Shown here: piece after piece, positions 52,444 through 61,648 of the stretch
Numbering within the stretch: position 1 is the stretch's first letter
Layout of the letters: each line of letters begins with the position of its first letter
Assembly (NCBI GenBank): GCA_013816485.1
Contig: JACDEI010000005.1
Location: 62,001-126,000 of the forward strand
Source: Planctomycetota bacterium
GTDB taxonomy: Bacteria; Planctomycetota; UBA11346
DNA: 64,000 nt
Direction of reading: 5' to 3'
Made by a program: the position numbers and the translations under genes
Notes under the pieces: generated by a model
Database searches by the model: none
The model's input: only the letters and a program-made list of their open reading frames with translations
What the model was told of the DNA's origin: nothing

Positions 52444-55400
52444 ATGCGTCTCCTGGCCATCATCTCTGCCTGTGCCGTCGTCCTTATCGGCGCGGCTTGG
52501 TCATCCGCTTCGTTGGGTATCACCCTGAGCACCACCACCCGCGTTATCGTCACCGCACTGGTGGCGGTGGTGTGGCTCGCGGTCGGTGCCGTGGTGTTGA
52601 TCATGCAGAAGCGCTCTGCGGCAAAGGCCCAGGCCTCGTTGTCGAAGACCATGATCCGTTCCGCCAGCGGACTGGCGGAGATGAACGATCAGTTTCAAAA
52701 GTGCCTGGGCGCGCTGCGCTCAACCCGTCCGGCCGCCCTGAACGTGCTGCCGTGGTACCTGGTGATCGGCGCTCCGGGCGCCGGCAAGACCAGCCTGCTC
52801 GCTGAATCCGGCCTGACCTTCGCGTCGTTCGGCGCCGGGTCGACACGCGCCGGCGCGCCGACGCGCAGCGCCGACTGGTGGTTCACCGAAGAAGCGATGT
52901 TCCTCGACACCGCGGGGCGTTACACCTCCGATCCGTCTTCGCAGGTGGAGTGGAAGGGGTTCCTGGACCTGCTTGAGCAGGCCCGTCCAGAACTGGCGCT
53001 CAATGGTGTGGTGGTCGCGGTCAGCGTGCCCGACCTGTTGAAGAAGGACGACGCTGGCGTCAACGCCGCCGCGCAGCAGATCCGCGATCGCCTGAGTGAA
53101 CTCAACCGCAAGCTCAACCTCGACATCCCGCTCTACATCGCTTTCACCAAGTGCGACATGATCGGCGGCTTCAAGGACTTCTTCGTCAGCCTGCCGCCGC
53201 AAGGCCGCGAGCAGGCGCTCGGCCACACCCTGCCGTGGCAACCCGGCATGATGGCTGACATCCGCACGGTCTTCACCCGTGAGACCGCCGCCTTGCTACC
53301 TGGACTGCGCAACCGCCGCCTGGGTGCGCTCGGCGGCGACTTCGAACCCGAGCAGCAGTACAAGATCATCCAGTTCCCGCAGCAGTTCAGCGCGGTGCAG
53401 AAGTGGATGGGCGATTTCCTCGCCGCGCTGCTGCGACCCAACCCACAGCAGGCGTTGCCGGCCCTGCGCGGCTTCTACTTCACCAGCGCTCAGCAGACCC
53501 AGCGCCAGGTCGTCGCCAGTCCGACGGCAGCGGCCGGTGCCGCTATCGCGGCTGCCGCCGCTGTGCCCAAGGCCAACCTCGAAGCCAGTATCTTCATCCA
53601 GGCGAACGCTGCGCAGGTCGCCGCTCCGACTGCGGAACAATGCCAGGGCCTCTTCATCAAGGATCTGCTGACCAAGATCCTGCTCGGTGATCAACGTCTG
53701 GTGCAGGTCTCCGGCGGCGTACGCCGCAGCCGTGCGCTGTGGCGCTTGAGTTCGCTGGTCGCCTCGGCTGCGGCGCTGGTGGTGCTGTTCATCACCCTGC
53801 TGACCTGGTACCTGGGCAACGCGCGTGAGATCGACCGCACCATCGCCGCCAGCCGTGCGGTGCTCGAGACCAGCCGCAGCGAACCGACCAAGGTGGCCGC
53901 CAACCTCGCCGCGCTCGACAACCTGCGCGTGGCGCTCGAACGTTTGGAGCAGCATTCCTCCGGTGGCGTCCGGCACGTGCGTGAGAAGGGTTACCACCTC
54001 TACCATACGCAGGTGAAACGTTGGTTCCTCGCGCCGGCGGGCGACCGCCTGCGCAACGAACTGGAAAAGCTGCGCACCGCCGAGGGCAAGACCCTCCAGA
54101 CCTATGACCAGCTCAACGACCTCTACCGCACCTACCTGATGCTCGCCGGCGAGGTCCCGCCCAACCGCGAATTGATGGAGCGCGTGCTGCGTGACGATCA
54201 CCGTTGGCTGTTGGCCGTGAAGGATGGTGTCGGTCCGGTCGACCCAGCGATCGAGACCGCCGCCTATACCCAACTCACCCATTTCGCCGGGCACATGGAC
54301 GAGAGTGATCCCGCGGTGTGGAAGGTCGCCATCGATCGGCCACTTAAGGAACGCATCGACTTCGAACTGCGTGAGGCGTTGTGGATCCCGCAGAGCTACG
54401 AAGACATCATCTCGACGCTCCAGGCTTCAGTGGCGAAGGTCAATCGCGACAGCGTGCTGCCGGGCACCAACCGTGCCTTGGTGATTGCCGATTACGATTT
54501 CCCCATGCTGTTCAGCCAGCGTGGCTGGGACGAGACCATGGCCGGATCGATCGCGGAAAAGAGCGAAGGCCTCTTCAAGCAGTTCCAGGCGATCAACATC
54601 ACCAAGCCGCGCGAAGACATCCGCGAACGTCTGCGCACGCGTTACGCCACCGATCTCTCACGGCATTGGTTGCGTTTCATGACCGGCATCCGCCCGGCGA
54701 AATCCAACGACTTGCGTGAGGCCAGCGCCAACCTGCGCACCCTCACCGGCCCGCAGTCGCCCTACCGCGATCTGGTGAAGGGTGTGTTCCAGGGACTGAC
54801 GGTGCGTTACAGCGTCTCCGACCTGACGACCGCGCCCGGTGACAGCGAGATGAAATGGCTGGAGGACGCTCTCACCGCGCTCGGCACCTTCAGCGAAGCG
54901 GTCGACAAGTTCGCCACCGCCACCGACAGCGGCCGCCGTTCGACCGATGTAGCGCGGTTAATCGCCTTGCAGACCGCGTACGAGAACGCCTGGGCCCAGA
55001 TCGGCACCACGTTCAAGGCGGTGGAATCCGCCGAGCGGCGCGCCGCGCTGATGCAGACCTTCGAGAACGCCACCTTCGAGGTCCATCGCACGCTCAGCGC
55101 CGAGGTCACCGCCGAGCAAGATGCCGCGTGGCGCGACAAGGTCGCCAAGCCGTTCAATGATTCGCTGGCCGGACGTTTCCCCTTCGATCGCACGGCCAAG
55201 AACGATGCCACGCTGTCGAGCTTCAGCCGGTTGTTCAATCCCAAGACCGGCCTGTTGTCCGCCGCCATCGCCGAGATCGAGAAAATCCGTCCGATCAAAG
55301 TCGCCGGTCGCGATCTACTGCCGGTCAACCGCGAGTACGAACGTCTGGTGGAACGCGCGCGCGAAGTGCGCGCCGCGCTCTACGCCAACGACTCGGCGAC

Positions 55401-55821
55401 CATCGCCGCGCCGTTCACCGTCACGCTCAACCAGCGTGGTGGGGTGAAGAACGTCACGCTGACCGTGGGTGATACCTCGTTCGGATTGTACGATCGCCCG
55501 GATCGCCGCGGCACGTTCACCTGGACCGAGGCCACCGCCACGGGTGCGAAGCTGACCATCACTACCATCGCTGACCAGCAGATGCCGCTCGACTTCACCA
55601 GTTCGCCGTGGGGCCTCTTCCGCCTGCTGCGGGAAGGCAACCCGACCGCCCGGCCGGAAGGCGGCCTGACCTTCACTTGGCAGTTCTCGGCCAAGGCCCT
55701 GGGGGGCAACAACGACCAGTCCTTCAATGCCAGTGCGGTCTTAGAAGCTGGTGGACTGGAGAAGCTGGTACCGCCGGACTTCTTCGGCGCGCTGGTGTGC
55801 CCAGATCACATCGGTCGGTAG
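52444..55821 (+). CDS. tssM: T6SS membrane-complex protein TssM (IcmF), set 2
   Basis: The protein has 1125 residues. N-terminal membrane helices at about 5-24 and 34-54 are followed by a cytoplasmic domain with Walker A GAPGAGKT at 109-116. A third membrane helix lies near residues 430-455, followed by the periplasmic region with the IcmF C-terminal domain. The Walker A lysine is intact, so NTP binding is possible. It is the last gene of set-2 tssJ-K-L-M and is followed by a strong hairpin. Confidence 0.95.
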   Translation: MRLLAIISACAVVLIGAAWSSASLGITLSTTTRVIVTALVAVVWLAVGAVVLIMQKRSAAKAQASLSKTMIRSASGLAEMNDQFQKCLGALRSTRPAALNVLPWYLVIGAPGAGKTSLLAESGLTFASFGAGSTRAGAPTRSADWWFTEEAMFLDTAGRYTSDPSSQVEWKGFLDLLEQARPELALNGVVVAVSVPDLLKKDDAGVNAAAQQIRDRLSELNRKLNLDIPLYIAFTKCDMIGGFKDFFVSLPPQGREQALGHTLPWQPGMMADIRTVFTRETAALLPGLRNRRLGALGGDFEPEQQYKIIQFPQQFSAVQKWMGDFLAALLRPNPQQALPALRGFYFTSAQQTQRQVVASPTAAAGAAIAAAAAVPKANLEASIFIQANAAQVAAPTAEQCQGLFIKDLLTKILLGDQRLVQVSGGVRRSRALWRLSSLVASAAALVVLFITLLTWYLGNAREIDRTIAASRAVLETSRSEPTKVAANLAALDNLRVALERLEQHSSGGVRHVREKGYHLYHTQVKRWFLAPAGDRLRNELEKLRTAEGKTLQTYDQLNDLYRTYLMLAGEVPPNRELMERVLRDDHRWLLAVKDGVGPVDPAIETAAYTQLTHFAGHMDESDPAVWKVAIDRPLKERIDFELREALWIPQSYEDIISTLQASVAKVNRDSVLPGTNRALVIADYDFPMLFSQRGWDETMAGSIAEKSEGLFKQFQAINITKPREDIRERLRTRYATDLSRHWLRFMTGIRPAKSNDLREASANLRTLTGPQSPYRDLVKGVFQGLTVRYSVSDLTTAPGDSEMKWLEDALTALGTFSEAVDKFATATDSGRRSTDVARLIALQTAYENAWAQIGTTFKAVESAERRAALMQTFENATFEVHRTLSAEVTAEQDAAWRDKVAKPFNDSLAGRFPFDRTAKNDATLSSFSRLFNPKTGLLSAAIAEIEKIRPIKVAGRDLLPVNREYERLVERAREVRAALYANDSATIAAPFTVTLNQRGGVKNVTLTVGDTSFGLYDRPDRRGTFTWTEATATGAKLTITTIADQQMPLDFTSSPWGLFRLLREGNPTARPEGGLTFTWQFSAKALGGNNDQSFNASAVLEAGGLEKLVPPDFFGALVCPDHIGR

Positions 55822-55835
55822 CAACTGAACCACGA

Positions 55836-55863
55836 ACACGGCTGGCACCCACGCCAGCCGTGT
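55836..55863 (+). terminator. Hairpin terminator-like structure after tssM set 2
   Basis: Arms 55836-55846 and 55853-55863 are perfect 11-bp reverse complements around a 6-nt loop, 15 bp after the tssM stop. No T-run follows, so it may be a Rho-assisted or 3'-stabilising hairpin that ends the tssJ-K-L-M message. Confidence 0.65.
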
Positions 55864-55942
55864 CCGCCAGTGGCGCGCCCATCCAAGGATCCTAGGCTTC
55901 CGCCCCTCAACCGCATCAAACGGCTGATAGAAGGAACCGCAC

Positions 55943-58033
55943 ATGGATCGCACCATCGCACGTCTGATCGTCCCGTCCCTGCTCGTAGCGTTGGCACTGC
56001 CAGCGGCAGAGCAGCCGCCAATGATGGAGCTGCTGGTGTCCGACGGACCACGGTTACTGCAGCGTTGGGAAACCAGTCTCTACGCCAAATTGTGGAATGA
56101 CCGGGTGATGGAGGCAAACCGCGCCAAGGTCTCCGAGCAGTTGGCCGCCTTCGAAGCGAGCCTGGGCGTCACCCTCAAGGAGGTTCTCGCCTCGCTCGCA
56201 ACGGTCCATCTGCGTGTAGACGACTTGGTCACATCACCAGCCGGAGCGGCCAACGCCAAGCCGGAAGCCCTGGTGTCGATGCAGGCCGACTTAGGCCAAC
56301 TTGCTATCCGCATCATGACCCTCGCCCTGGAGAAGGATCCGGACAGCGTCGAATCCATCGTTCTCGCTGGTGCAGATCAGGCGATGCGCCGCAAGCCCAC
56401 GGATGACAAACCCGCGGACGCAGTGGTGCTCGCACGGTACGGTTCACGCTTGGTGGTGAGCAACCGGGTGGAGCAACCCAAGGCCTGGACCGTCACTCCA
56501 TCGGAAGCAGATCTGTCTTTCACCATCGATTCCCGCAGCTTCATGATCAAGGCCGCTGAGCAGGCCAAGAACGACCCCAATCAGCAGATGGCCTTCGCTG
56601 CGCTGATGAACGCGAAGGGCCTGGACGCCTACTTCACGCCCCTGACCTGGGAAATGACCCTGGTGCCGGAAGGCATCCACGAACGCATCCGTCAGGACGT
56701 AGTGAGTCCCTGGTTGAAACCAGTCGACCGCGCACTCTTCGCACGCCTGCCGGAAAAAACGTTAATGGCAATGGCGTTTGGCTTCGACAGCCAGAGCTAC
56801 TGGAACTTGCTTGAACCGATGATGCTCGACTTACTGGCCAAACAGCAGCCGGGGATGAACCGCGAGCAACTCGTGAGTATGGTCGATGAGCAGCTCGCCG
56901 GACTCGGTATGCCCCTGACATTTCCCGATCTGGTGCAGGCGATCAACGGTACGGTCCTGATCGCCGTCACTCCTGGCGCACCGTTCCCTGCCATCACCGT
57001 GGCCATACCACGCTCGAAAGCTGTCGACCATGGGTTGCGCTTCGCTGCCGCCACTCAGCAGTGGGAAATTCCCGCTGAGGGAACCAGTGGCCCGCTGCCC
57101 ATCCCCAACGTGCCGCTGCCGGTGACCTTGATCGCAGACAAAGGCTACTGGGTCATCACCAGTGATCCGCACGTGGTTACCAGTTGGAATGCTGGCGGCA
57201 GCGGATGGAGCGCGAGCCCGGCGATGACGTTGGCATTTGAAAAAGCCGGTGCGGATGCACCGCTTATCGGCGCGAGCGACACCGGTGCCGTGCTCCGCAC
57301 TGCTGGTGGATTCCTTGCCCTGGTACCGATCCCCGACGCGAAGGACAAACAGACGGCCACGGTGTTGCTTGCCCGAGCGGCTGCTGCTGCCAGCACTGGC
57401 TACCTGGTTGGTCGCCAACGAGGAAAGACCTGGGAGCTCGAAGCGCGAGGCATCATGGGGCTTGGCTCTGTGCCGCTCCTCAGCGCAGCCATCGCCATTC
57501 CGAACTTGTTGGAAACCCGCGCGAAGGCCAGCGAGGTCTCGGTCGTCAGTCTGCTGCGCTCCGGTGTGTTCCCCGCGCAGATCCAATTCCAGGCCGGTGC
57601 CTATGTTGATCAGAACGGTGACAACATCGGCGAATACGGCTTCCTGTCCGAGATGGCTGGCGGTGCGATCACCGGCCAGCCGGACACGCTCAAGTTGGCG
57701 CTGCTGCCCGAGGTGTGGAACGCCGCGCAACCGACCGTGCATGGGTATCGCTTCGCCTGTTGGCTGCCGGATGGCAAGGGTGGCGCCCTTGGTGCCAATG
57801 ACGGTTTACGCGCCCAGAATGCCGCGGCGGCGAAAGCCCAGAGCGAGCGCTTCGTGGTCTATGCGTGGTCGGCCGACGGCGCCAGCAAACCGGTCTACGC
57901 CCTGACCCAGGCCGGTGCGATCTACTCCAGCACCGACGTGACGGTGGGCGCTGGCGGACCGACGTGGAACGCCTTGTTCGGCGGCGGCGGCTGGGACACC
58001 GAACCGGTGTGGCAACCACAGCGCAGGCGGTGA
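55943..58033 (+). CDS. Exported protein with embedded pilin-like segment
   Basis: The protein has 696 residues with a signal peptide (to about residue 22). The first ~500 residues look like the periplasmic DUF3352-type proteins: alternating helices and strands with repeated DSVESIVLAGAD-like patterns and no catalytic motif. Near residue 510 there is AAIAIPNLLETRAKASE, the core of a type IV pilin-like N-terminal helix, but internal and without a GF(T)LxE processing site. A pilin-like globular part follows (DQNGDNIGEYGFLSEMAG and HGYRFACWLPDG). GAAGGAA precedes the ATG. I infer a surface or envelope protein; the function is unknown. Confidence 0.65.
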   Translation: MDRTIARLIVPSLLVALALPAAEQPPMMELLVSDGPRLLQRWETSLYAKLWNDRVMEANRAKVSEQLAAFEASLGVTLKEVLASLATVHLRVDDLVTSPAGAANAKPEALVSMQADLGQLAIRIMTLALEKDPDSVESIVLAGADQAMRRKPTDDKPADAVVLARYGSRLVVSNRVEQPKAWTVTPSEADLSFTIDSRSFMIKAAEQAKNDPNQQMAFAALMNAKGLDAYFTPLTWEMTLVPEGIHERIRQDVVSPWLKPVDRALFARLPEKTLMAMAFGFDSQSYWNLLEPMMLDLLAKQQPGMNREQLVSMVDEQLAGLGMPLTFPDLVQAINGTVLIAVTPGAPFPAITVAIPRSKAVDHGLRFAAATQQWEIPAEGTSGPLPIPNVPLPVTLIADKGYWVITSDPHVVTSWNAGGSGWSASPAMTLAFEKAGADAPLIGASDTGAVLRTAGGFLALVPIPDAKDKQTATVLLARAAAAASTGYLVGRQRGKTWELEARGIMGLGSVPLLSAAIAIPNLLETRAKASEVSVVSLLRSGVFPAQIQFQAGAYVDQNGDNIGEYGFLSEMAGGAITGQPDTLKLALLPEVWNAAQPTVHGYRFACWLPDGKGGALGANDGLRAQNAAAAKAQSERFVVYAWSADGASKPVYALTQAGAIYSSTDVTVGAGGPTWNALFGGGGWDTEPVWQPQRRR

Positions 58034-58137
58034 ACGGCCGGGTCCGCTCACCATCGCACGATCACCGGCCGGCGCTGTGCGGCAGGCAACGTCCTGTGCG
58101 CTTTCATCCCGGCATTTCCCGCGTTAGCGTTCCGGCC

Positions 58138-58668
58138 ATGACCCGCCCACTCGCCGCCGTTGCGTTCGTTGCCGTGCTGCTGTTGACCGCCTGCGGCGAA
58201 CCGCGGCGCTTCGGCGATACCAACGGCATGCCGGTGACCATCACCCTCACGGTCGAGCGCCCGTTCTTCAGCAGCATGGAGAACCGTCAGGGCCGTCCGA
58301 GCGCCGGTGCTGGCGTCGGCTTCGGCTCGGGCGGTCACTCCGGTGTCGGCGTCGGGGTCGGTTTCTCGTTCTCATCGACGCAGGTTTATCTGCTGGGTGG
58401 CGACGCCGTCGGTCAGGGCAACGTCTTCCGCAAGGAAGTGAAGTGGGGCGACAACACCTTCAACGTCCCGTTGGCGGCGGGACGCGTGCTGCACCTGACC
58501 GTGCAGGCCGAAGGCGGTCGCCGTGGATGGGAAGCCATCGGTACGATCACCGTGCCGGCGCAGACCCCCGCGGTGACGATCCTCCTCGACGCCAACGGTG
58601 CGAAGCTGACGGTCACGCCAAGTGCTGCCCCCGCCGCACCGGCACCCCAGCCAGCGCCGGCGCCGTAA
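58138..58668 (+). CDS. Small lipoprotein of unknown function
   Basis: The protein has 176 residues, with a lipoprotein signal ending in LTAC. A Gly-rich GVGFGSGGHSGVGVGVG stretch is followed by a compact beta domain (STQVYLLGGD, LHLTVQAEGG, PAVTILLDANG) and a Pro/Ala tail. The TssJ motif GTRFIGIMALY is absent, so it is not a third TssJ despite its size and position. ATG 58138 is chosen because it gives the lipoprotein signal. Confidence 0.65.
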   Translation: MTRPLAAVAFVAVLLLTACGEPRRFGDTNGMPVTITLTVERPFFSSMENRQGRPSAGAGVGFGSGGHSGVGVGVGFSFSSTQVYLLGGDAVGQGNVFRKEVKWGDNTFNVPLAAGRVLHLTVQAEGGRRGWEAIGTITVPAQTPAVTILLDANGAKLTVTPSAAPAAPAPQPAPAP

Positions 58669-58750
58669 ACGAAGTCCAGGTTGGCAGTGATTGCGCCAAC
58701 GGCGAGCCGCCGTAGGTGTGGCGCCCCTCACGACGACCCAGGCGACAACG

Positions 58751-59446
58751 ATGGTCTCTCCCGGCATGAAACGCTACCGTGTGCGCACCGAGGCTCAGGC
58801 CTCGCTGGTGGGTGCACGCGGCGACGAATTGTTGGATCCCGCGGCGTTGTTCGCACGTCCCGCCCCGCTGCGCCTGGAAATCGGTTTCGGTCACGGCGAA
58901 TTCATCTCGGCCATGGCCGACGCGCACCCGGATGAGCACTTCATCGGCGTCGAATATGATCAGCTGCGCGTGACCAAGACCGCGCACAAGTGCTTGAAGA
59001 CCGGCGCCACCAACGTTCGCTTGTTCAGCGGCGAAGCTCACCGCTTCGTACGCCATCGCCTGCCACCCAACAGTTTGCAGCGCGCCTACATCCTCTTCCC
59101 CGATCCCTGGCCCAAGGCCGGCCAACGCCGGCGGCGTTTGGTCAATCGCGCATTCCTGCTCGACCTGGCGCACGCGATGGCGCCCGGCAGCCGGCTGATG
59201 TTCGCGTCGGATACCCACAACTACGCTTTTCAGGTGCTGTCGAACGTCACCACCCTGCCTGGGCTGTGGCGGTCGCTCTACCCGTCGGGCTACCGCATCG
59301 ACATCCCGACGCGCTTTCCCACGGTCTTCGAACGGCACAAGAAGGAGGAGGGTTGCACCATCTGTTACGTGTCGCTGGAGCGCACGGAGCTGCCGGCTCC
59401 TGAGCGGGCGCCCTGGCCGGTGGTTGAGGAAAAGCGTGAGGCGTGA
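58751..59446 (+). CDS. trmB: tRNA (guanine-N7-)-methyltransferase
   Basis: The protein has 231 residues and matches TrmB, which methylates G46 in the tRNA variable loop with S-adenosylmethionine. The SAM motif LEIGFGHGEF, the FPDPWPK motif followed by RRRRLVN, and TRFPTVFERH are diagnostic. ATG 58751 is used; ATG 58766 is an alternative. It lies beside other SAM-related genes further right (regulator and metH), although this is probably chance. Confidence 0.93.
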   Translation: MVSPGMKRYRVRTEAQASLVGARGDELLDPAALFARPAPLRLEIGFGHGEFISAMADAHPDEHFIGVEYDQLRVTKTAHKCLKTGATNVRLFSGEAHRFVRHRLPPNSLQRAYILFPDPWPKAGQRRRRLVNRAFLLDLAHAMAPGSRLMFASDTHNYAFQVLSNVTTLPGLWRSLYPSGYRIDIPTRFPTVFERHKKEEGCTICYVSLERTELPAPERAPWPVVEEKREA

Positions 59447-59517
59447 GGCCCAGTCCGCGTTGACGCTGCACCACTCGCGCTCTTGCGACCAATCGACCTG
59501 CTCCATCATGGCGTGTC

Positions 59518-60600
59518 ATGCACCACACCTCAGCGCGCGCTGCCATCACCAGTCTGCTCGCCGCCAAAGGCTTCGGCGAACGTGGTCTGGCGCTGGTGCT
59601 GGCCGCCGCTTGCGGTGACGCCGATCAACAGGCGGTGGCGCTGCGCCAAGCGGCGCTGCAACGCGCTGCGGCGATGACTTCCGATGCCACGATCAGCTAC
59701 ACCGGCGAACTGCTGATCGCGCCGATTCCCGCCGATGAAGCAGCGCTCTGCCGCCAACTTTGCCCGGCGACCATCGCACTGGCCAAGGATGTCGGCTTGC
59801 AATTGTCCTGCCTCGCGGCGCTGGTCGCATTGTGGCCACACGTGACGCAGGCGGAACGCGGATTGATGCGTCAGCGTTTCCTCGACAGCTTGGTGAACGA
59901 CCAGCATCCTGCGGAGGTCCACCTCAGCAGTGAACAGCTCATCGCTTGGCAGCGTGATCTGCCGACCGCCAAGAGCGAACCGCACGCGAGCGTCTCGACC
60001 CTCAAGGGCCTGTTGCTGGAGAGCACCGCCAAGGATGCGTACCGCGTGATGGCGGACCACCTCGGCATCAACGCTGACCTGCCCACGCTCAGTTGGGTGC
60101 TCGGCGCGCTGACCGTGCAGGTGCGCCAGCATTTCCACGATCCCGACCGTCGTCTGCTGCACGTGCTGATGGGCACCGTCGCCTGCGAACGCCTCGCCAC
60201 GCACGCCTTGCCTGAACACCTCGCCACCCTCATCACGCAGCTCGGGCATCAGCTCTGGTGGTGCATCCATCGCGCCAAACTCAGCCCGGTGCGCACCTGC
60301 ATCGATCCCCACACGCCGGACTTCGCCGAAGCGGTCGCGAGCGGCAATCTGACCGCAGCGCAACGGGCGGCGCGGGCGCTGGCGAAAGATCCCGCCGCGT
60401 TCTGGGAGCAGGCCTGGAAGCTGGTCGAGGAACGCATCCACGCCAACGACCCGCACTGGTACGTGGCGCTCGAACTGGTGCTGGTCACCGCTTGGCGCAC
60501 CAGCACCGACGCGGTGTCACCGGATGACGCCGCCGCGGTGGGTACGGTCCTGGCGGACCTCGCATACCGCGAGAAGACCACGCACGAACTCGCCGTGTAG
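59518..60600 (+). CDS. Unknown helical protein
   Basis: I do not recognise this family. The protein has 360 residues, is Ala/Leu-rich and apparently all-helical, with no signal peptide, membrane segment or enzymatic motif. Weak sequence features are a KGLLLESTAKDAYRV block near residue 160 and a LGHQLWWCIHR helix near residue 245. A 7-bp-stem hairpin follows the stop. The codon pattern is like its neighbours, so it is likely a real gene. Confidence 0.55.
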   Translation: MHHTSARAAITSLLAAKGFGERGLALVLAAACGDADQQAVALRQAALQRAAAMTSDATISYTGELLIAPIPADEAALCRQLCPATIALAKDVGLQLSCLAALVALWPHVTQAERGLMRQRFLDSLVNDQHPAEVHLSSEQLIAWQRDLPTAKSEPHASVSTLKGLLLESTAKDAYRVMADHLGINADLPTLSWVLGALTVQVRQHFHDPDRRLLHVLMGTVACERLATHALPEHLATLITQLGHQLWWCIHRAKLSPVRTCIDPHTPDFAEAVASGNLTAAQRAARALAKDPAAFWEQAWKLVEERIHANDPHWYVALELVLVTAWRTSTDAVSPDDAAAVGTVLADLAYREKTTHELAV

Positions 60601-60605
60601 GTTTG

Positions 60606-60624
60606 GTTGGGGAATCGCCCCAAC
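60606..60624 (+). terminator. Short hairpin after the unknown helical gene
   Basis: Arms 60606-60612 and 60618-60624 are perfect 7-bp reverse complements around a 5-nt loop, 5 bp after the stop at 60600. There is no T-run. It separates this gene from the regulator-metH unit. Confidence 0.4.
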
Positions 60625-60692
60625 AACGCGCCCCCGGCGCTGCCTAGTAGCCCCACCCATTCAGGGCGAATCAGATCTCGCCCGACGGCCTT

Positions 60693-60720
60693 GCATCGTT
60701 CCATCACGATGGAACGATGC
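60693..60720 (+). promoter_or_regulatory. 28-bp palindromic operator of the SahR-like regulator
   Basis: Arms 60693-60705 and 60708-60720 are perfect 13-bp reverse complements around a 2-bp centre. The palindrome ends only 4 bp before the regulator start codon, so a bound regulator would block both promoter and translation start. Position and symmetry indicate autoregulation, and the downstream metH would be controlled through the same transcript. Confidence 0.8.
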
Positions 60721-60724
60721 CTCC

Positions 60725-61639
60725 ATGCCCATCGGCGACTACCTCCGTCTGCTCAGTGATGAAACCCGTCTGCGGGTCCTGCACCTGTTGGCGGAGGAAC
60801 CGCTCACCGTCGCCGAACTGCAGGACGTGCTCGAACTCGGGCAGAGCTCGATCAGCGGCCACCTCGCCAAACTCAAGCAGGCCGGCCTGACGCACGATGT
60901 GCCGGAAGGCAGCGCCCGACGTTACCGCCTGCGCGAAGATCTGGATGGCGTGCTCAAGGCCGCGTGGATCGCAGTGCGTGCACTTTCAGAAAACGAACCG
61001 CAGTTCGCCGCCGACCGCAAACGGTTGGAGTCGCTGCGCGAACGGCGCGGCAGTTCGTGGGTCGAACGTGTCGCCGGTAGCCTGCATCGTGAATATGCTC
61101 CGGGTCGCACCTGGGAATCGCTCTGCCACGGTCTGGTGCGACTGGCTGATTTCGGTCGCTGCGTCGATGTCGGCGCGGGCGATGGCGCGATGGCGGAGTT
61201 GATCGCACCACAATCCAGCAAGTTGATCTGCGTCGATCCGTCATCGGCGATGCTCGCCGCCGGCAGGGAACGCGTCGCCGCGCTGAAACTCTCGGGCGTG
61301 GAGTTCGTCGAAGGCACCGGCGAAAAACTTCCGCTCGACGACCGCAGCGCCGACAGCGTGCTGTTCCTGCAAAGCCTCCAATACATGACCGACCCCGAGC
61401 AGGCGCTGGCGGAAGCGACCCGTGTGCTCGCACCGAACGGACGCCTGTTGCTGGTGACCTTGGCGAAACACGACTTCGCCGAGGCCGATGCCTTCGGTCA
61501 TCGCCACCGCGGCTTCTCGGGCGATCAGCTCAAACGCTGGACCAAACCGCTCGGCGACCACCTGCTCGACCAGTTGCCACCCGAGCCACGCAGCCCGCAT
61601 TTCCAGACCGTCATCCTCTCCGCCCGCAAGCGCGCCTGA
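60725..61639 (+). CDS. ArsR-family regulator fused to SAM methyltransferase domain (SahR-like)
   Basis: The protein has 304 residues. A winged-helix ArsR domain (about 1-85) carries the recognition helix GQSSISGHLAKLKQAGL. It lacks the Cys-x-Cys metal motif of arsenic sensors. A class-I methyltransferase fold follows, with SAM motif VDVGAGDGA at 148-156. This layout is that of SahR, a regulator that senses S-adenosylhomocysteine and controls methionine-cycle genes. The perfect palindrome directly upstream and metH 9 bp downstream fit this role. Whether the C-terminal domain still methylates anything cannot be told. Confidence 0.8.
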   Translation: MPIGDYLRLLSDETRLRVLHLLAEEPLTVAELQDVLELGQSSISGHLAKLKQAGLTHDVPEGSARRYRLREDLDGVLKAAWIAVRALSENEPQFAADRKRLESLRERRGSSWVERVAGSLHREYAPGRTWESLCHGLVRLADFGRCVDVGAGDGAMAELIAPQSSKLICVDPSSAMLAAGRERVAALKLSGVEFVEGTGEKLPLDDRSADSVLFLQSLQYMTDPEQALAEATRVLAPNGRLLLVTLAKHDFAEADAFGHRHRGFSGDQLKRWTKPLGDHLLDQLPPEPRSPHFQTVILSARKRA

Positions 61640-61648
61640 ACTGATCCC

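Noticed and set aside
58138-58668. Third TssJ lipoprotein
   Set aside because: It has a lipobox and a similar size but lacks the RIY-KD and GTRFIGIMALY motifs of the two TssJ proteins.
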